From positions 1-46,995 of the forward strand of contig JACRGF010000005.1 of the NCBI GenBank assembly GCA_016212395.1: a DNA stretch of 46,995 nt, written 5' to 3'. The position numbers and the translations under genes were made by a program. Source of the stretch: Microcaldota archaeon. GTDB taxonomy: Archaea; Micrarchaeota; Micrarchaeia; Burarchaeales; JACRGF01. The stretch's first letter is position 1, and every line of letters starts with the position of its first letter. Below are positions 39,779 to 46,995 of this stretch, in pieces. The notes beneath the pieces were generated by a model. The model was not told where the DNA came from. It saw only the letters and a program-made list of their open reading frames with translations, and searched no databases.

Positions 39779-40513
39779 TTATCTCGCGTTCGTTTCACTG
39801 CCGTATTGCTTTGGAGTGGTTTGCGCATCACTCGAGCCAGCGAACTCCGCGTCAACGCGCCCGCGTATTTCCTCGACGTTCACGCCTGCTTTTTCGAACG
39901 CCTTGCGCAATTCGCCTGCAAAATTCTCGCGTTGTTCAGGATGCTCGCAAAACAATCGAGCGAGGGCGATTGGAACGTTTTCAGCTTTGCCTTCCAACCC
40001 TTTAGAGTTAGGCTCGAGCGCGCCAGCCAAGTCTTCAAGCTCGCGCGCGGAAAATTCGGAAACGCTTTTTTCAGCGAACGCGTGCCTGAATTTTTCTTTG
40101 CTCGCACTCTCGAGCAATGCGGAAAGCACGCCAGCGCTTTTCGCTGAAAAAGCAATGCGCCAAATTTCTTCGTTCAACACGTCCGGGCTCTGCGCGTCAA
40201 CAAGCAAGCCAAGCCTGCTCGCAAACCCGAGGGCGCTTAAGGATTTTTCCAGCGCGTCGCTGCAAACTCGAGTTGGAATTCCAGCGCTTATTGCAGAGCA
40301 CACTGCGTTCACTGCGTGAATAAGTTCTTCACTTTTGAAATCAGGCTTTGCTTTTTCGATTGCCTGCGACGCTTGCACGCGCATCGTCTGGCTCGGCTCT
40401 GGGCGTTGGTGAACTCTATCGTACCTCGTAAAATCAAGAATGGTTCCGGCATGAGCTTGCGCGACAGTTTTAGCCTTGCCTTGCTGGCTGGGAGCTTGCT
40501 TTGCATTAGACAT
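39779..40513 (-). CDS. Uncharacterised soluble protein, 244 aa
   Basis: ATG 40513 lies 27 nt from TTTTTATAC, so leaderless; upstream frame extension is rejected. A disordered Gln/Ala/Lys start is followed by helical repeats rich in Ala, Glu and Leu (KSEELIHAVNAVCSAISAG; FCEHPEQRENFAGELRKAFE) suggestive of an alpha-solenoid. Three Cys. Nothing matches a family I know. Convergent with the lipoprotein gene across the structured element. Confidence 0.7.
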   Translation of the reverse strand: MSNAKQAPSQQGKAKTVAQAHAGTILDFTRYDRVHQRPEPSQTMRVQASQAIEKAKPDFKSEELIHAVNAVCSAISAGIPTRVCSDALEKSLSALGFASRLGLLVDAQSPDVLNEEIWRIAFSAKSAGVLSALLESASKEKFRHAFAEKSVSEFSARELEDLAGALEPNSKGLEGKAENVPIALARLFCEHPEQRENFAGELRKAFEKAGVNVEEIRGRVDAEFAGSSDAQTTPKQYGSETNAR

Positions 40514-40698
40514 ATGACAGGGGAGTATGCGTTCGGGAGTATAAAAAAGTTTCGCAGAACTGTGAACTGGTTTCTTCACTCGTTTTGGCGACGAAACGTT
40601 TGCTTTTCCAATAATTGAAACGCTGTTGCTTAACAGCATAGTATAGCAGAGGTTTATAATTTATGCGCTTCAAATAAGAATTGACAATGGTGGTATAT

Positions 40699-40890
40699 AT
40701 GAAGGGAAAAGTGAAGATGTTTAACACCGCGCGTGGATTCGGATTTATCACGGGCGACGACGGGAAAGACGTGTACGTGCACACTTCTTCTATTGAAGGC
40801 GGTGCAGCTCTGGCAGTCGGCGACGCTGTAGAATACGAAGTAGAAGCAGGCGAACGCGGGCCAAGAGCGAAAGGCGTGAAAAAAGTTTAA
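40699..40890 (+). CDS. Cold-shock domain protein
   Basis: 63 residues from ATG 40699, with GGTGG five bases upstream; TTTATAATT at about 40653. One [23 protein letters not shown] with RNP1-like GFGFI, and VYVHTSS as RNP2. It binds single-stranded RNA or DNA and melts structure. CSPs are patchy in archaea, so gain from bacteria is possible; base composition gives no clear sign. Confidence 0.93.
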   Translation: MKGKVKMFNTARGFGFITGDDGKDVYVHTSSIEGGAALAVGDAVEYEVEAGERGPRAKGVKKV

Positions 40891-40936
40891 AAAGAGTTTT
40901 CTGAAAACAGCAAGCAGGCAAACTCAACACTTAGCT

Positions 40937-43084
40937 TTAGCTTAACGCGAAGAGAGACTTGAAAATCCTGAAAAAAACAGTTAACAGTTCAATAAAGCTC
41001 TTGCTGCAGTCGCCACGGCATTTTGTTTCTCCTTTCTCGCAGGCTCCGTCACCGCATTTGCTTGTTTCGAGAGTTTCACGATCGCTTGTCGCACAGAAAG
41101 GCGTGATTTCTTTCTTTTCCTTTCCGTCCACTTTCAATCCATAGTAACTGCATTCACCTGCATTCCCAGCGTCAACAACGTATTCCCAAGTGATGGCGTT
41201 TCCAGTGTTTGGCTCTATGAGAAAGGAATGGTTTTGAACAGAGTGCGTTGAACCGTCAGCAGTTTTGTAGTTAGAGTTGAAAGTTATTTCTACGGATTCG
41301 TTACCGTTGCTGACGACTGCCAGTTCGCAGTATATTTTGTACTTTAAGCAAGAAGGAGAAGAACATGTTTCTTTGAATGCATAGCATTGGTCTTTGTGCT
41401 TGTTCCACTTGACGCACGTTTGCTGCTTGCTAGTGCAATCGCCGTCCAAGCACGAGCGAGCTGTTTCTCCGAAAAAACGCGCGTTTACAAAATGCTCTTC
41501 GGAAACGCAGAAAGAGTTTTGCTCAAAAGAGGAAGCGTTGAACTTGTTCGAGTAAGTTTGGCTGAAATTGCTTGCTGTTGGATAGTACGTTTGGCTTGAG
41601 TTGGTTGTTGGACTCGCTTGGCTGGAGTTGCTTGTTGAACCGTCTGGCCAGATAGTGTTTGGGCAGTTGTTGCTTATCCAGTCAACTTGCCGGGTGAGCG
41701 TCAAGTCCCATTTCTCTTCGCCGAGAACAGCGTAAAGAGAATTAGGGTTGTCTTGCTTGCGGTGGATGCTGTCAGGGCACGTCTTGTCGTAATAATCGCC
41801 AGCCATGCTGTTGTTTCGAACAGGAGAAATGCTTGCAGGCCCGTCTCCAACACCTATTGCTAATAGTTCTCCTGGGACTGCCGCCGCGTAAATAACTCCT
41901 TCCTTGCCTATTGCAGGAGACGAGATGAAGCCGCCCCTGCCATCTTCAATCCTCCACTTTTCTTTGCCTTCAAGAGTGTAAGCAAAAAAGTATCCTGCAA
42001 GCGACCCAAAGTAAATCGTCCCGTCCGCGCCGATTGCCGGAGAAGAGCTTAACGATTCGAAGCTTGAAGGCGTTTCAGCACGCCATAATTCCCTGCCGTC
42101 TGGAGTGAGAGCATGAAAAACCCCGCCCCAATCGCCGAAGTAAATAGTTCCGTCTTTGCCGAGGGCGGGCGAGACGCTCATGCCCGAGTCGAGTGGAAAT
42201 TTCCATTTTTCTTTTCCATCAGGAGTTAAGGCGTAAAACTTTCCATTTTTAGGGTTTATTCTCCCCTTCACTCCAATGTAAATCGTCTCATCAGCGCCGA
42301 TGACTGCAGACCCTTCAACTATTCCATCAGGCATGAACGTCCACTTTATCGACCCGTCTGGGTTGAACGCGTAAACGCAACTTGCGAAAGTGCCAATGCT
42401 CGAGTCTAAACACCCTCCCGACGTGACGATTGTGCCGTCAGAAGCGAATACTGCAGTGGACGTAACTCCAGCAGACCCAGTGTCATGCTTCCACTTCAGA
42501 GTGCCGTCAGGGTTGATGGCGTAAAGCGTTCCGCCAATCTCCTGCGGCTTGCCGCTTTCGCGAGGCGGGTAGTTTTCGCTTCCAACGTAAATAGTGCCGT
42601 CAGGCGCAATAGTTGGAGACGACCAAACGTTTTTGAACAAGTGGACGGGGTAACGCCATTTTTCACTGCCGTCAGGATTAACCGCAATGAGCCAGTTCGC
42701 CATTGTAACAAAATAAATAGTGCCATCCTTGGAAACTGCGGGAGTGCTTTGCGCGCACGAGGACGTGTTCCATTCCTTGGAAAAAACAGGCTCTCCGCCG
42801 TCAAACTGCCACTTTTTCGTGCCGTTCGGGCTTACAGCGTAAAGGTCGCAGTCATGAGAAGGAATGTATATTGCCCCATCTGAAGCCAAGACAGGCGAAG
42901 CTTCTATTCCGCCTGAAGTTTTGAACTTCCACAAAACCGCTCCATTCACTTCACTAGTGTCATAAATTGAAAGTCCAGTCCCGCGAGCGTCACCGTGAAA
43001 AACAGGCCAAGCAGAATCAGCAGGCTGGGCATTAGCAGAATTGACGAAGAAGAATAACATGAAAACAAAAATTATATTCTTCAT
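40937..43084 (-). CDS. Secreted PQQ-type beta-propeller protein with Cys-rich C-terminus
   Basis: 715 residues with a signal peptide (1-20). Residues 25-430 hold eight or so repeats of the outer PQQ-propeller kind (SPAIGADGTIYFGSLAGYFF and variants DGTIYVG, PDGSEKWRY). No Cys pair or Trp docking typical of PQQ dehydrogenases is evident, so it is likely structural or a binding scaffold. A Ser/Asn linker (TNSSQTYYPTASNFSQ) leads to a Cys-rich domain with CGDGACEKGETKCRGDC, then a hydrophobic C-terminal anchor (LLTVFFRIFKSLFA). An inverted repeat CCTCGTT/AACGAGG (43091-43116) lies just upstream. Confidence 0.87.
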   Translation of the reverse strand: MKNIIFVFMLFFFVNSANAQPADSAWPVFHGDARGTGLSIYDTSEVNGAVLWKFKTSGGIEASPVLASDGAIYIPSHDCDLYAVSPNGTKKWQFDGGEPVFSKEWNTSSCAQSTPAVSKDGTIYFVTMANWLIAVNPDGSEKWRYPVHLFKNVWSSPTIAPDGTIYVGSENYPPRESGKPQEIGGTLYAINPDGTLKWKHDTGSAGVTSTAVFASDGTIVTSGGCLDSSIGTFASCVYAFNPDGSIKWTFMPDGIVEGSAVIGADETIYIGVKGRINPKNGKFYALTPDGKEKWKFPLDSGMSVSPALGKDGTIYFGDWGGVFHALTPDGRELWRAETPSSFESLSSSPAIGADGTIYFGSLAGYFFAYTLEGKEKWRIEDGRGGFISSPAIGKEGVIYAAAVPGELLAIGVGDGPASISPVRNNSMAGDYYDKTCPDSIHRKQDNPNSLYAVLGEEKWDLTLTRQVDWISNNCPNTIWPDGSTSNSSQASPTTNSSQTYYPTASNFSQTYSNKFNASSFEQNSFCVSEEHFVNARFFGETARSCLDGDCTSKQQTCVKWNKHKDQCYAFKETCSSPSCLKYKIYCELAVVSNGNESVEITFNSNYKTADGSTHSVQNHSFLIEPNTGNAITWEYVVDAGNAGECSYYGLKVDGKEKKEITPFCATSDRETLETSKCGDGACEKGETKCRGDCSKSFIELLTVFFRIFKSLFALS

Positions 43085-43161
43085 TTCCCGCCTCGTTTTC
43101 AGTAGGAATAACGAGGTTATTAATACTTTTCAAACGCCATAATAGCGAAGGCATTGCACAT

Positions 43162-43237
43162 ATGGCTACAAACTACACGCTTTACAAGTTGTAGCCATTA
43201 TGACCACAATATTTATAAATATATAATGTGTAGCCAT
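43162..43237 (+). promoter_or_regulatory. Second fic promoter with TTGTAGCCAT operators
   Basis: ATGGCTACAA (43162-43171) and TTGTAGCCAT (43189-43198) form a perfect 10-bp inverted repeat. TGTAGCCAT recurs at 43229-43237, so operator copies flank the TATA box ATTTATAAATATA (about 43210-43222), which is 27 nt from the fic ATG. Confidence 0.7.
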
Positions 43238-43241
43238 ATAC

Positions 43242-44183
43242 ATGTCGTTTATTGAAAAACAGCGCCATGGAAACGGATTTTATTGCTACCTAGTAAAAAA
43301 TGTGCGCCTCTCTCCTTCGAAAGTAAAAAAGGTGAGGATTTTCCTCGGTAAGGAAGTTCCGCCACACGATAAACTGCAGGAGCTTTTTAAGGAAATAGAA
43401 AAGAAAGCGCCAAAACCATATTCCTCAAAATGGCTCCCTAAAGAAACTTTGGAACAGGTAGAAGATTTGCATGCGTCGGTAGCCGTATTCAAAAGTTTTC
43501 CAAATGAAGTTGTGCCGACGGACTTCTTGGTTCGATTTACGTATAACACTAATGCGATTGAAGGAAACCCGCTTACATTAAGGCAAACTGCGCTTATTCT
43601 ATCAGATAATATCGCGCCCCAGGGTGCGAGAACAGGTGATGTGGTGGAGGTAATGAATGGCAAGGATGCGTGGGAATTTGTCAAGAACTGCAAAAGCAGC
43701 GTAAATGAAAAATTCTTGCAAAATGTCCAGTACGAAGTTACTAAGAACACTAAATGCAGGTTGCAGGGAGAATACCGTGACAGTGAAGTTTTAATAGGAG
43801 GCTCTGAATGGAAACCACCGCACGCCAAGGAAGTTCCTGTACGAATGAAAAAGATGGTCGCAGAATACAGAAAATTAAAGCGTAAGTTGCATCCAGTCGA
43901 ATTGGCAACCTGGGTTCACAACAACATAGTTCAGATACACCCTTTCACTGATGGCAATGGGAGAACAGCAAGATTGTTGATGAACTGGACATTGATTAGA
44001 AAGAAATTTCCACCAGTAGTGATAAGCGTGCAGAATAAGGAACAGTATTATTATGCGATAGAAGCAGCTGATAGAGGAGACCAAAAACCGTTTGCAGTTT
44101 TCCTTGCAAAACAGCTTTTAGCGCAATACTTTGAACTGGAAAAAAAAAGCCGGGATAGGCAACAGACTGTTCGAGAACAGTGA
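43242..44183 (+). CDS. fic: Fic-domain AMPylase-like protein
   Basis: 313 residues, leaderless ATG 43242. Inhibitory motif YNTNAIEGNPLT (about residue 103, T/S-x3-E-G/N type) and full catalytic loop HPFTDGNGRTARLLMNW (about 234), so the enzyme should be active once the inhibitory Glu is displaced. The N-terminal 90 residues carry a Lys-rich beta segment (RLSPSKVKKVRIFLGKE). The promoter operators suggest repression by an unlinked factor. Less like the other Fic gene here than expected for a duplication. Confidence 0.92.
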   Translation: MSFIEKQRHGNGFYCYLVKNVRLSPSKVKKVRIFLGKEVPPHDKLQELFKEIEKKAPKPYSSKWLPKETLEQVEDLHASVAVFKSFPNEVVPTDFLVRFTYNTNAIEGNPLTLRQTALILSDNIAPQGARTGDVVEVMNGKDAWEFVKNCKSSVNEKFLQNVQYEVTKNTKCRLQGEYRDSEVLIGGSEWKPPHAKEVPVRMKKMVAEYRKLKRKLHPVELATWVHNNIVQIHPFTDGNGRTARLLMNWTLIRKKFPPVVISVQNKEQYYYAIEAADRGDQKPFAVFLAKQLLAQYFELEKKSRDRQQTVREQ

Positions 44184-44322
44184 ACAGGAATGCAGGGGAA
44201 GAAACCTCTGACCATATCTGAGGACGCTCTGCCATTTTGCCCTTTTTGTCGAGGTGGATCTTGCATAAGTTCTATTTAAGGCTGGCCTGAGGCAGATTAG
44301 GCAATTGACTTTAAGACGATAG
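44184..44322. other. Spacer after fic, nothing recognised
   Basis: 139 bases with no frame, repeat or promoter that I can support. Confidence 0.5.
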
Positions 44323-44503
44323 CATACTACGGCTCTGTAGAAAACATGCATGGCAGCAGCACCGCCAATACGCCGCCACGCCTGTGGCAGCCCGCTTTGA
44401 GGGCTGGTCGCCTCGAGGCGACTGTCGCCAAGCGCCACCGCATCGTTGGCGGTGGCGGCGGACGTGCTGCTGCCACAAGCATTTCTACAGAGCCACATAC
44501 TAC
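44323..44503. mobile_element. MITE-like element with 8-bp target duplication
   Basis: Terminal inverted repeats about 30 bp long, 44331-44361 and 44465-44494, begin GGCTCTGTAGAAA and end TGGCAGCAGCA, with a few differences inside. CATACTAC flanks both sides (44323-44330; 44496-44503). The GC-rich core has four hairpins: 44375-44388, 44388-44406, 44407-44422 (GTCGCCTC-GAGGCGAC) and 44433-44457 (9-bp stem). No transposase is encoded. An 8-bp duplication and this end type recall IS6- or IS1595-like families, unproven. Confidence 0.72.
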
Positions 44504-44614
44504 AAACTACAACTAAACTAATATTTTCTTAGAATTTTAGTAAAATAACATTATTAAATTGTAAACTTTCATAAAAAAGATAAGTTTAAATATGTATAGC
44601 ACCACAATAACTGC

Positions 44615-45835
44615 ATGGACTACGTACCAAGAGATGCTGAACCAGAAATAGAAAAATGGTTGGACGATAAAGAGATAATACTCATTCGAGGGCCGAGACA
44701 AAGCGGAAAAACCACACTACTAAGAAGGATACGTGAAACCCTGCTAAAAAGAGGGGTAGATGAAAAAGATATTGTATTGATAACATTTGAAGACGACTTG
44801 GAACGAATGAAATTCGAAAAAGACCCCAAAGAATTTATAGGTTTCCATCAGACGAAAAAGACATGGTTCTTATTCGATGAAGCCCAGTATGTAAAGGAGA
44901 TAGGGAAAACACTGAAGCTGCTCTATGACATGTATCCAAATGCCAAATTTATTGCTACGGGCTCATCATCTTTTGACTTGACGGAATTAGGAAAATATTT
45001 AGTAGGTAGAGTGATATTCATAGATGTCCTGCCCTTCAGTTTTCTGGAGTTCCTCAGAGCAAAAAGTCCAAAACATGAAAAGAAACTCGTGGAACTGAAG
45101 GCAGAAACCTTGGCAGGGAAGGCAACAGAAACCGGATTCCTGGGAGATTTCAATTCCTATCTCAAGGAATACCTGAAGTATGGCGCATACCCCCGCATTG
45201 CTCTGGAAGAGGACGAATTTAAAAAAGCAGAGCTCTTGAAAACTCTGTTTTCTAATTATGTGGAGAAAGACGTAGTCGCCAGATTCGGGAACAAGTATCG
45301 GGAACCGGCAATCCTTCTGTTGAAAACCCTTGCCTCATCTGTTGGCGGTCCGGTAAAATACGAGACGCTTAGCCAGCAATCCGGAATCTCGTATAACGAA
45401 GTGAAGGCCATTTTGCCTCTATTGCAGGATTCCTTTGTAATAAGCATAGTCAGGCCGTTCCATAGGAATATCTCCACTGAAATAAGAAAAAATCCGAAGG
45501 TGTATTTCTTGGACAATGGTTTCAGGAATAACTTACTCGGTGATTTCTCAGGGGCTATAACCGGCCCAGCGTTGGAGAATTTCATTTACTGCGAACTTAG
45601 ACAATTAGGGGAAGTAAAATATTGGCGGACTGCATCCGGCGGAGAACTGGACTTCGTAGTTGGCAATCTGGAAATGGCCGTTGAAGTCAAGAAAGCTGGC
45701 AAGACAACAAGATCATTTGCAAATTTCCTATCGGAATATACACCAAAAAAGACTTTTATAGTATCGCTGGGTGAATTAGGAGAAGGAAAAGCAAATGAAA
45801 AAAAGTATTTCAAAGTACCCGCAGTATATTTGTAG
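44615..45835 (+). CDS. AAA_14/DUF4143 ATPase
   Basis: 406 residues, leaderless ATG 44615 (GTTTAAATATG 27 nt upstream). Walker A IRGPRQSGKTTLLR (about residue 29), Walker B TWFLFDEAQYVKEIGK (about 88), sensor FIATGSSSFDL. The C-terminal DUF4143 domain has GALPR-like KYGAYPRIAL, a winged helix (YETLSQQSGISYNEVKAIL) and the nuclease-like end GGELDFVVGN, then MAVEVKK (D-x-x-x, E-x-K). This family is scattered and much duplicated in archaea, with unknown role, sometimes seen as mobile. Codon use is more A/T and AGA-like than the membrane-protein operon, which may reflect transfer. Confidence 0.9.
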   Translation: MDYVPRDAEPEIEKWLDDKEIILIRGPRQSGKTTLLRRIRETLLKRGVDEKDIVLITFEDDLERMKFEKDPKEFIGFHQTKKTWFLFDEAQYVKEIGKTLKLLYDMYPNAKFIATGSSSFDLTELGKYLVGRVIFIDVLPFSFLEFLRAKSPKHEKKLVELKAETLAGKATETGFLGDFNSYLKEYLKYGAYPRIALEEDEFKKAELLKTLFSNYVEKDVVARFGNKYREPAILLLKTLASSVGGPVKYETLSQQSGISYNEVKAILPLLQDSFVISIVRPFHRNISTEIRKNPKVYFLDNGFRNNLLGDFSGAITGPALENFIYCELRQLGEVKYWRTASGGELDFVVGNLEMAVEVKKAGKTTRSFANFLSEYTPKKTFIVSLGELGEGKANEKKYFKVPAVYL

Positions 45836-45971
45836 CTATAATTATCCTTTGTTCACTAATGATTCCTTATATTTAACCGAAACAAACAACATTAATTTAT
45901 CAGGAGATACCGTACCATGGATATTTTTTTAATCAAAATAATACTTGCATTTTTCATGCTTGCATTTTGCC

Positions 45972-46214
45972 TCAGATGCTTATCACTTTGTCGCATAACT
46001 GCACGATTTCAGCATGGACTGCTTTATCAGTCTCGTTTTCCAAACAAAGCAGTATCCCTCTTGACCCGTTCATTCTCATTCTCGTCAAAATACTGTGCGT
46101 GAATCTTGTAAAAACATCGGATTTGTTGTAAATAAGCATGGTGCTTATCGAATCAATAAAAATAAATTTGTTGCCTTTTATTTTTTCGGTTGCTTTGTTT
46201 CTAAAGTTTTGCAT
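45972..46214 (-). pseudogene. Fragment of a RecA/KaiC-like (RAD55-type) ATPase
   Basis: An 80-residue frame KFIFIDSISTMLIYNKSDVF, then ILTRMRMNGSRGILLCLENE resembles the Walker B half of small archaeal KaiC-like ATPases. No Walker A or upstream half is intact; the 46215-46440 region has only interrupted frames. Probably a decayed gene, and the call is tentative. Confidence 0.4.
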
Positions 46215-46611
46215 TTTTTCTTACGTCGATGGTTTGTCTGCTGCGTGAAAACTCACGCCGTAATCGCTGAACAAAATTTTTTGCGTTATCCATGCTCGTC
46301 ACGTCGAAACCACTGTTTTCCTGTTTTTGAACGGCAAAACACGCTCTCCGACGTAAACAACCCTCCAGAAAACGAAAAGTTTTCCCGAACGATTACGACG
46401 TTAATTTCGCATGCTCGTTATTTTCTCTGACCAACAAAAACCGAGAGTTTTTATGGTCCACAAAACTGCTTCAGCAGTTTTGTTGGACGTTCAAAATTTT
46501 GCAAAAGTTTAGTCATGAAATAAGTTCCTTCGATAAAAAAGAAGAGCTTGGAATTTCTCAGGAATACACGAAAAAAACGGTTGGGAAATATCCAGGGGAT
46601 AATGAAGCAGA
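46215..46611. other. Gene-free stretch with one strong hairpin
   Basis: About 400 bases without a believable gene; the left part may be decayed ATPase sequence. TCCACAAAACTGC (46457-46469) pairs with 46474-46487 through a four-base TTCA loop with one bulged base. Confidence 0.5.
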
Positions 46612-46663
46612 TGCAGGGGACGAGATTTGAACTCGCGCAGGCCTAAGCCATCAGATTTTGAGT

Positions 46664-46686
46664 TTCGTCAAGCAAACTTTTGCTTT
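46664..46686 (-). other. tRNA intron 2 (23 nt)
   Basis: Exon bases CGTC pair with GACG inside the intron; bulges AGA and AAA flank that helix, and cutting after the second base of each gives the exact mature stem. The intron itself folds as AAGCAAA/TTTGCTT. Confidence 0.85.
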
Positions 46687-46704
46687 CTGACGCGTTTGAC
46701 CAGG

Positions 46705-46736
46705 TTGCAGCAATGGGTTGTTTGCCAACCGATTGA
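46705..46736 (-). other. tRNA intron 1 (32 nt)
   Basis: Exon GCGG pairs with intron CTGC (one G-T pair); bulges AGT and AAC flank the helix and predict the GCGGAG/CCTGG junction. The intron folds as CAAT-C-GGTTG over CAACC-C-ATTG. Confidence 0.85.
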
Positions 46737-46771
46737 CTCCGCCACCCCTGCGAATGAACGCAAGTGAATGA

Positions 46772-46843
46772 GCAGGGGCTTGAGTCGCCGAAGCGACTTG
46801 GCGGGCATTCGAACAACAGTTCGAATCCAACCGCCACCCCTGC
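46772..46843 (-). repeat. 72-nt structured element duplicating the tRNA 5' end
   Basis: On the minus strand it begins GCAGGGGTGGCGG, identical to the tRNA's first 13 bases, and ends CCCCTGC, closing a 7-bp stem. Inside are ATTCGAAC-TGTT-GTTCGAAT and AGTCGC-TTCG-GCGACT. Its end is 20 nt before the tRNA. It has no T loop or anticodon arm, so it is not a second tRNA. Confidence 0.7.
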
Positions 46844-46851
46844 TTAAAACG

Positions 46852-46995
46852 TTTACAGTCTTGAGTCTTTGTTAGTCTCGAATGCTTGATTTCGAGAATA
46901 ATGCAGTTTTTGTTCGTGAACGTTTAAATCAGTGAGTGTTCCTGCTGTTTTTTGCGTGTTTGCAGTGTCCGACGATTTATTAAGGCATCCAAGTG
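46852..46995. other. Right-end spacer, nothing firm
   Basis: No gene. CTCGAA/TTCGAG near 46877-46896 is a 6-bp hairpin. ATTTAAACG around 46920-46928 may be a TATA box for the minus-strand tRNA unit, but the distance is long. Confidence 0.35.

Larger units (their letters stand above)
46612..46751 (-). tRNA. tRNA-Leu(CAA) with two non-canonical introns
   Basis: 140-nt precursor. Acceptor stem GCAGGGG/CCCCTGC, discriminator A at 46612, no encoded CCA. T arm GCGAG-TTCAAAT-CTCGT. Long variable arm. Removing introns at 46705-46736 (32 nt) and 46664-46686 (23 nt) gives an 85-nt tRNA with D arm GCG-GAGCCTGGTCAAA-CGC and anticodon arm TCAGA-CTCAAAA-TCTGA, anticodon CAA. The introns lie at 15/16 in the D loop and 30/31 in the anticodon stem. 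Both fit the archaeal splicing geometry of three-base bulges about a 4-bp helix. Confidence 0.92.

Noticed and set aside
44118-44498. 126-residue minus-strand frame over the MITE
   Set aside because: It spans the hairpin core and fic 3' end, has no family signal, and the inverted ends explain the sequence better.
46612-46751. tRNA-Ser or a pseudo-tRNA
   Set aside because: Removal of two BHB-type introns gives a complete Leu(CAA) tRNA; without splicing neither the D arm nor the anticodon arm forms.
46643-46837. 64-residue minus-strand frame over the tRNA
   Set aside because: Lies on the tRNA precursor and hairpin element.
46772-46843. Second tRNA gene
   Set aside because: Acceptor-like stem only; no anticodon arm, no proper T loop stem.

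Overview
The window is archaeal. It carries SMC, SecD/SecF, CDP-archaeol synthase, an archaeal 4-phosphopantoate--beta-alanine ligase, a TrmB-family regulator, an archaeosine-type radical SAM protein and class III (archaeal prepilin) signal peptides. Genes at the head of a transcription unit usually start about 27 nt downstream of an A/T-rich TATA box with no Shine-Dalgarno sequence, while operon-internal genes use GGTGG or GGAGG and often GTG or TTG starts. Many small Cys-rich surface proteins, a fused hexulose-phosphate synthase/RraA gene, a cold-shock protein and a tRNA with two non-canonical introns suggest a DPANN-type lineage (Diapherotrites or Micrarchaeota-like). That placement is inference; no rRNA is present.

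Layout. (1) 1-9448, minus strand: one operon of six diverged but clearly paralogous polytopic membrane proteins ending in a CpaF/TadA-type secretion ATPase that runs off the left edge. It shares a symmetric TATA box with a divergent Nudix gene. This is the strongest candidate for an undescribed machine, a type IV pilus or VirB6/CedA-like secretion assembly. (2) 9506-19223: Nudix, a pilin with a duplicated processing site, SMC, an M24 peptidase, two unknown genes, TrmB and a radical SAM enzyme. (3) 19278-23450, minus: five pilin-like proteins in tandem, with a divergent Thr/Pro-rich lipoprotein to the right. (4) 23.5-29.6 kb: surface and envelope genes (SppA, CarS), small Cys proteins, HPS-RraA. 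(5) 29.7-33.4 kb: a toxin-antitoxin island with a nucleotidyltransferase pair, two RelBE modules on opposite strands and a Fic protein under a palindromic operator. Two cassettes are bounded by 16-17 bp direct repeats. (6) 33.5-37.1 kb, minus: pantothenate ligase, SecD, SecF. (7) 37.2-43.1 kb: secreted and surface proteins (Gly/Ser-rich coiled coil, lipoprotein, PQQ-type propeller), a cold-shock protein and a structured RNA/DNA element. (8) 43.2-46.9 kb: a second Fic gene with its own operator, a MITE-like element with target-site duplication, a DUF4143 ATPase, a broken RecA-like gene and tRNA-Leu(CAA) with two introns.

How the genes may work together. The pilins, the ATPase and the six membrane proteins could form one surface apparatus. 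SecDF exports their subunits and SppA clears signal peptides. Short perfect hairpins with 2-4 nt loops recur across the window (17.1, 10.26, 39.7, 44.4, 46.5 and 46.8 kb). Several sit between direct repeats of local sequence, which suggests small mobile palindromes, one of them inserted in frame into a pilin gene.
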